This document shows positions 58,590 through 64,000 of a stretch of 64,000 nt of DNA, in pieces (the first letter of the stretch is position 1; each line of letters begins with the position of its first letter). A program made the position numbers and the translations under genes. The notes under the pieces are model-generated. The model did not search any database. It was not told the origin of the DNA and worked only from the letters and a program-made list of their open reading frames with translations. The stretch is from Gambelia wislizenii (taxonomy: Eukaryota; Chordata; Lepidosauria; Squamata; Crotaphytidae): assembly GCA_030847615.1 (NCBI GenBank), contig JAUMIR010000003.1:21705001-21769000 (forward strand), given 5' to 3'.

Positions 58590-58800
58590 AGCTCTCTCTC
58601 TGCCTTTTCTTCGCAAACAAAGATTCAGGAAGGACTCATCCCGTGCTTTCTGCAAGCGTGTTGATGACTAAAAAGGCCAATGTGAGATAAACAAGTCCAG
58701 TTGCAGAAAGCACAGTAGAAGGACTCCTTGGGTGATGTTTCCAGGTTGTGATTCTTTCTGCGTTGTAGAGGACAGAACTGAATAGAAAGTACTCTCAAAA
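58590..58800 (-). mobile_element. LINE 3' fragment (same family as 53.6 kb)
   Basis: On the minus strand it encodes RKNHNLETSPKESFYC and then CAFCNWTCLSHIGLFSHQ with HAC, i.e. C-x2-C-x12-H-x3-C, and ends in the same 'gaatctttgtttgcgaagaa' 3' sequence and GAGAGA tail as 55600-55660. Confidence 0.8.
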
Positions 58801-58984
58801 GGGAGAATATATGGTAGCCCAATCCTGTTTGTATAGTTATGAACACAAAATACATGTGAGAAAACAACAGTTCTATAAACTGCAAATGAAGCATTTGCAA
58901 ATGCTTGGGCAGTGGGTTTTTATCTTTTTTGGCCTATAACTTGTTAACCTGGGATCATTTGTAGATCATAGCTGCTGATCCAAA

Positions 58985-59085
58985 TCATTTGTTGAAGACT
59001 GGAAGCCATCTTCCCCTCTTGTGGCAGTGAATTCCACAAATTACCAAACTATGTAGTGTGCATTTCCGTTCATCACACAGTATTT
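58985..59085 (+). mobile_element. LINE UTR-type fragment
   Basis: 'ggcagtgaattccacaaatt' and the following segment match the dispersed repeat at 46480 (inverted) and 7620. Confidence 0.4.
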
Positions 59086-59136
59086 GTGAATTTACGTTGG
59101 CTATATAATTCTGTACTGTATACTGATGATATGGTA

Positions 59137-59612
59137 TAAATTTTCCTTGGTTTTTTTTCCAGGCTGTGAGGCCGTGTTCTGGAATAGTTTCTTTCTGACG
59201 TTTCGCATGCATCTGTGGCTGGCATCTTCAGAGAATGGTTGGGTAGGAGTGTGTGTGGAGTTTATATATTGTGAACCCCTGTTGGGGAGCATATGTAAAT
59301 GTGTGTAATTGAATGGTTAGTTTCTGGGTATAGAAATGCAAGATGATTAGTGTCTGTTTGGCTAATGGTTTGTTGATGGGCCATTCTCTGCTGGAAATCC
59401 CCTTTGTCCCTGGGTGGAATTCCTTTGTAAGTGTTGAGTTTTGATTCTATTGTATTTCAAAACTGGGAGCCAGATTTTGTTTACTTGTAGGTTTCTTCTT
59501 TCCTGTTGAAGTTGTCCAGGTGTTTATGGATTTCAACAGCTTCTCTGTGCATTCTGACATGATAGTTGTTGGCCTGGTCTAGAATTGTAATATGGTGTAA
59601 ACCTAACTGATC
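59137..59612 (-). mobile_element. Penelope-like element 3' fragment
   Basis: On the minus strand, 59612-59480 encodes ITILDQANNYHVRMHREAVE, then IHKHLDNFNRKEETYK, the end of a Penelope GIY-YIG endonuclease ORF. Next come 3' UTR shared with 48838-49303 and terminal sequence with a hammerhead-like core: CTGAAGA at 59231-59225, GAAACGTC at 59204-59197. There is no inverted copy at the other end, so this one is truncated. Confidence 0.82.
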
Positions 59613-59951
59613 TCAATCATAGTGTACAAGGTGGTGGGCAACTGCATGGAGTGGGGCCCCAGTTCCCCTTGATACCACTTCCCTTCCCTGAGTGCAAAAT
59701 GGGACCTATGGCTGTACTTTCCCCACCTCTGTCCTAGAGGTTTTCACTAGGAAGTATTTTTAAAGCCTATATAAAAACCTCATGTGTATGCTAGTAAAGC
59801 AAGTTGTGCTTATACAGCGATGAGCAGAATTATTAACTGGTGCCTGAAGCAGCTGGCATCTCCAGAAATTCAGAAGCTAACACTGCAGTACTGTACAAGA
59901 GCTCATATGCACAGGCCAGGATAGGCTAGCTCCCTGCCAGTGGATACTGCT
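59613..59951. other. unassigned sequence
   Basis: Nothing recognised. Confidence 0.4.
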
Positions 59952-60416
59952 GGCAGATCAGGCCTGTTCCTCCCTCGTTATTGTCCACAAATGGGAGGAA
60001 GTCGAGACAGTTGCTTCAGATGTTGCTGCTGCTGTTCCCCTCATTCTCCAGGAAGCTAGGAAGCCAGTCCACAACATGTGCCCAAGACATCCCTGTTTGT
60101 GACCAGACTTGGTCACATGCTTCAAGACTCCTTCCTGCTGCAACAGATGGCAGACTGGCAGCTGCAGTGACAGGCCAGCCTGCCAGTATTGGTTCCTGGT
60201 CATGGGGGTCCCGATCAATTTTTTTGCCAGCTAAAATGGAGTTAACCGGGTATTTAAAAATGTTTTAATGGGCTTTAGCATGTTTCCCCCCCATCTTAGC
60301 CCCAGGGGTCATGGGAACTGCCCGGATACAAAATGGGGCAAATGCTTTGCATCATCAGGACTTCAGGACTCCAAGGCATGGGCAAGATAGGGTAAATCAC
60401 CCATATTGATAAGCCC
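59952..60416. mobile_element. GC-richer MITE, uninterrupted copy
   Basis: Starts near 'ggcagatcaggcctgttcc' and ends 'attgataagcccc'. It matches 33846-34345 throughout and both halves of 16707-18027. Confidence 0.6.
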
Positions 60417-60424
60417 CAAGTCTA

Positions 60425-60480
60425 GCTAGAAGCAAGTTCCATTGAGTTCAGTGGGCTTAATCCCTTGGGTATATCTTTTT
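60425..60480. repeat. dispersed 'gttccattgagttcagtggg' motif
   Basis: One of three such segments, with 38985-39040 and 46910-46980. It belongs to a dispersed amniote repeat. Confidence 0.45.
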
Positions 60481-60901
60481 TTCATTAATAACTCATGCAG
60501 ATACAATGCTGAGAAGGGGTGAAAAATCTTGCTTTGGTTGCTTTGGTGCAGATGTGAAATGCATAAAATCCTGTCTAGGAAAACAACAACAATAACACAG
60601 CATCCTTAATCATCAACTCATGCTTGAAACCCCTTGGTGAACTCTTCTTCTGTAGCTTTATTAGACAGATTGTTCTGATATAATTTTCTATTTCTCTCTC
60701 TCTATTGATGGAACACCACACAGTCAACCGATGCATCATTACTAAATGTCAGATCAACCTTGCTTAATTTTGTTGTGATAAAAAAACCCATACAAGTTAT
60801 GACTTACTTCACTTCTGTTCTAATTACAATTTAAGACCAATTAAAAACAAATTATGTTCATGGTGAGCTTTCTCTCCATCACAAACAAGCACCCCCGCTC
60901 C

Positions 60902-60933
<32 letters not shown>

Positions 60934-61630
60934 GCAATAGCACTGTAAGTCACAATGCTTCGGGTAGTATTTTCATTAAAAAAAATTCCTTATCATTCAT
61001 AAAATGCTAAGAAAATGATAAAATGTAATCAAGCAAGAGGAAGTCAGGGACTAACTCAAAATGTCAATGTGAGATAATGAATTTTAGAGCATAAAAATAC
61101 CTATTTTTTGTGGGGGGAGGGAAATCTATAAAGTACACATGCACACCCATGCACAAAGGAAACCTACTGGAGATGTCAGAAAACCAAAGGCTCCCTGTCT
61201 TGAGTAGTGTTATCAAATTTGTAGCCATATCCCTGCCAACTGATGATCTAACAGTCACTCCCTGCCTTCATTTTGTTGCCTTGCAATTAGGAATGAGGAA
61301 GAATTCTGGGCCTGAACCCTGTTGGTTAGTCCCAAATGGAATAGACCCACTGAATCAATTATTGACTGGTGAGTCAATATGTAGGTAAATCCCATTGATT
61401 GAACAAGTCTACTCTAGTTTGGGGTTAATAACAGGATTCAGGCCCTCGTGTTATTGACATTCTTGACTCCAAGACACCTTGCATTGGAGTTTTGTGTTAT
61501 GCTTTGTACATACAAATTCATATATCCGTTTCTTTAAAAAATCCAAGCAGCTAAAAACACATACAGTCTAAAAATATGTACAAAACATATTTTGGTAAAC
61601 AGAAAACATGTTTATGACAAGCACACTTAG
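60481..61630. other. unassigned; (CA)n at 60905-60933
   Basis: One CA microsatellite; the rest is not recognised. Confidence 0.4.
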
Positions 61631-61638
61631 GACTGTTA

Positions 61639-61974
61639 GGAGATTTTCAAATGGGGGAAATAACCCCCGCGGAGATCGGGAGAGAAACAGGGCTGTTCCG
61701 CTGCCAGCGCTCTGTTTCGCACACCCCCGTCCTTCTCCCGACCTCCCTTCGTTCTCCCTCTGTCCTGCTTGCATTTTCCTTCTGCTATTTTTACTAATGA
61801 AAGTTCTTTGCTAGTAAAAAATAGTGGAAAATAGTGGAATGAAAATGCAAGCAGGACAGAGGGAGAACAAATTGAGATCTGGAGAAGGATGGGGGTGTGC
61901 GAAATGGAGCACTGGCAGCAGAACAGCCCCGTTTCTCTCCTGATCTCCGTGGGAGTTATTTCCTGAAAATCTCC
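61639..61974. mobile_element. palindromic MITE, GGAGATTTTCA ends
   Basis: GGAGATTTTCA (61639) is inverted as TGAAAATCTCC (61964-61974), with long imperfect inverted arms around 'tgctatttttactaatgaaa'. The flanks TTA and TAT share TA but are not a clean duplication. Same family as 18149-18483. Confidence 0.75.
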
Positions 61975-62045
61975 TATGAGTGAAAACTGGAAAGTGCTTC
62001 TGTACCTTTAATGGCTGTGTACAAAAGGATATTTCAGAAGGTGTT

Positions 62046-62425
62046 TCTTGTTGCCTTGTTGTTGTTATATTTCTTTATATTCTCCCTTTTTTCCAGTTTG
62101 GGGCTCAAGCAGGCTTACAACAGTTTGAACAAATATAGTTAAATATTCACAGCATACAACGGTTAAAAAGCAATTAAACCACCTTACAATTAAACTGAGT
62201 TTTTTAAAAAGCCAAGGCATTAAACAATAACAACAACAAAACAACAATAAATAAAAGTCTGGAACATTATATAAGAACTGTTTCTCCTAAAAAAAAATCA
62301 GTTCTCAAAGGCCATTTGGAATAAAAATGGTTTTATTTATCTGTGGAAAGATAGTGAGGATGGTGCCAGTCTAGCCTCTCCGGTGAGTTCCAGAACCTAG
62401 AAGCAGCCACTGAGTAGGTCTTCTT
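62046..62425 (-). mobile_element. L2-like LINE 3' fragment
   Basis: Minus-strand L2-type UTR: A-rich 'aattaaacc' motifs, then 'tggtgccagtctagcctctc' and 'gtgagttccagaacctagaa'. Confidence 0.5.
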
Positions 62426-62918
62426 TAATTGAAACTATTCTGATGGTATTGTTAGTAAATTTTCCTCTCTATAAGTTTTATAATTTTCAACAAAAGCTTG
62501 TTTAATTATAATGAATTCCTTATTGAACCAATGATTTGACTTATTGGAGGAGTCACAATTCCTAGTCAGGCATTTTTGCTCAAGAAACTTTTAAATTCCA
62601 ACCTCAGGTCTTGAAACCCTAAGTAGGTCCTCTCTTGTTTCCCCACCAAATGCATCTATCTGTGAGTGGTAGGACAGAGAGAAGGGCCACTCCAGAAGAT
62701 ATCAAAACACAGGCAGGTTCATATGAGAAAAATTGGTTGTGTGACAAGCAACACCTGCCAAAATGTGCTGTTCTGCATATTTTGTGCTGTTCTGCACATA
62801 TTGGGCTGCAGGGTGCCAACTAGCACTTTTGTGTGTACATTGATTGCCATTGGTTTTCATAAGTATCAACCACATATAAAAAGTTCAAGGTGGACAATAA
62901 AATCAGATATACTAGATT
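62426..62918. other. unassigned sequence
   Basis: Nothing recognised; 62755-62800 contains a short imperfect tandem duplication of 'tgtgctgttctgcacatatt'. Confidence 0.4.
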
Positions 62919-63135
62919 TTCAGACAACACTGTTATAGTGTTACTATTCCACTATATTTGCTATGGCTGCCTCCTGTTGAATCCTGGGATTTGCAGTTTA
63001 GGGAGGGCATTTGCAACTCTCAGCCAGAGAGCTCTACGGGCCTCACTAAACTATAAACCCCAGAATTCCACAGCAGGAAGCCAGAGTAGTTAAAGTGGAA
63101 TAGTAACACTATAACAGTGTAGTCTGAAAATCTGT
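62919..63135. mobile_element. palindromic MITE with 40 bp inverted termini
   Basis: The arm beginning AGATTTTCAGAC and continuing 'aacactgttatagtgttac' (62920-62960) is inverted almost perfectly at 63093-63133. The interior 'ctgggatttgcagttt' / 'aaactataaaccccag' is hAT-MITE-like. No clear duplication. Confidence 0.75.
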
Positions 63136-63222
63136 CAGGCAAAGTGTCCTGTCTTAACCCTCCCAATCTATGTACTTTACCAGATAAGAAAAGAATAATG
63201 TGAAGATAACTAGTATGTGCCT

Positions 63223-63565
63223 TCATAGAACCATAGAGTTAGAAGAGACAACAAAGGCCATCTAGTCCACCCCCTGCCCCGTAGGAATACATAAAGCATT
63301 CCCAACAGATGGCCACCCAGCCTCTGATTATTAAAAATCTCCAAGGAAGGAGCCTCCACCACACTCCAAAGCAGTGCTTTCCAATGCCAAACAGCTCTTA
63401 CTGTCAGGACATTCTTCCAAATGTTAGGTGTAATCTCTTTTCCTGTAGTTTGAGCCCATTCCTCTGTGTCCTGGTCTCTGGAAGAGCAGAAAACAAGCTT
63501 TCTCCATCCTCCATATGACAGCCCTTCAAATATTTAAACAAAGCTATCATGTCACCTCTTAATAT
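63223..63565 (-). mobile_element. CR1 3' end fragment
   Basis: It begins 'catagaaccatagagttaga' and runs through the CR1 3' region (minus-strand LFSALPETRTQRNGLKLQEK) to 'gtcacctcttaat'. Confidence 0.88.
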
Positions 63566-64000
63566 GGGCAATGCATTCCTTTGAAGCATTTACCTCAGAA
63601 ATAGCTGGTTGATTGATGGTGGTATTAAAAGAATGGCTGTTCCCCAAATTCTCAGTGGAAATGATCTGTGAATATGCTCTTTATTGCAGACAGTCAAGAG
63701 CCAAAGAAAATTAAAAGTGTCCCTTGGCTTTTGCCAGCTGTTTCAGCTGCCATTTTCTCTCCTTGTTACTTAGTAAGCTTGGAAAATTGTGGAGAAAATG
63801 AAGAGAGAAACTGGCAGAGGATAAGGGTAGTGACAGTGAAGAAGTATGCTGACTCATTATGAGCTGACCAAAAATTCAAAGTGGGGTGGTCTCTACTTAT
63901 AAAGGCTCAGAATCCATAACTAGGTGTGCTTATTTAAAAAACTCTCTTTTCTAAAATCGACCACTATCATTGTGTGTGTGGGGGGGCTCTCAAAGAGAAA
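63566..64000. other. unassigned sequence
   Basis: No recognised feature; a G run lies at 63982-63988. Confidence 0.4.

Noticed and set aside
1..64000. CRISPR array, rRNA, bacterial operon or integrated bacteriophage
   Set aside because: There are no regularly spaced direct repeats, no rRNA similarity and no gene-dense layout. The repeat content is vertebrate.

Overview
This looks like a vertebrate nuclear window, most likely from an amniote and probably a squamate reptile. The base composition is AT-rich and there are many microsatellites. Transposable elements of many classes are interleaved: CR1, L2 and RTE/BovB-like LINEs, a further LINE with a C-terminal zinc finger, tRNA-type SINEs with L2-like tails, Penelope-like elements, LTR fragments, hAT-, Harbinger- and Tigger-like MITEs, and a tyrosine-recombinase element. 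The species call is inference from this mix. I recognise no host protein-coding exon, rRNA, functional tRNA or CRISPR array. The window reads as intergenic or deep-intronic DNA whose recognisable content is mobile-element wreckage.

Layout. 1-6 kb is mostly unassigned. 6-9.6 kb holds a hAT-like MITE with another element inside it, a truncated Harbinger-like MITE, a SINE, a palindromic MITE and a Penelope-type inverted repeat. 9.9-12.5 kb is a long decayed CR1 on the minus strand, and shorter CR1 pieces follow near 14, 19-20, 27-28, 40-41 and 63 kb. 16.6-18.5 kb is a nested stack: SINE fragment, MITE, then an 810 bp solo-LTR-like unit. 23.7-24.7 kb is a BovB-like LINE split by a MITE. 26.0-28.8 kb is an 867 bp MITE (with a SINE inside) abutting a CR1 whose ORF1 is fused to its RT by internal deletion. 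Around 29.6-31.2, 33.8-34.9 and 37-41 kb are LTR-like, MITE, Penelope and SINE pieces. 42.8-43.5 kb is a modular Tigger-like element. 46-49.3 kb holds L2 remnants and a Penelope-like insertion with a 15 bp target duplication.

50.2-53.0 kb is the most distinctive part: a GC-rich island with CRE-like, GC-box and TATA motifs, a 12 bp hairpin near the predicted transcript start, then a tyrosine recombinase followed by an SGNH hydrolase. It is best explained as a decayed, RT-less Ngaro-like element. 53.6-55.7 kb is a LINE reverse transcriptase interrupted by a palindromic MITE whose removal, with one TAA, restores the reading frame. The rest (56-64 kb) holds a second fragment of that LINE, a Penelope 3' end with GIY-YIG-type C-terminal coding, MITEs and L2/CR1 ends.

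Nothing here forms a working pathway. What can be recovered is the order of insertions, through nesting and target-site duplications, and possible surviving RNA signals: hammerhead-like cores, splice acceptors and a promoter hairpin.
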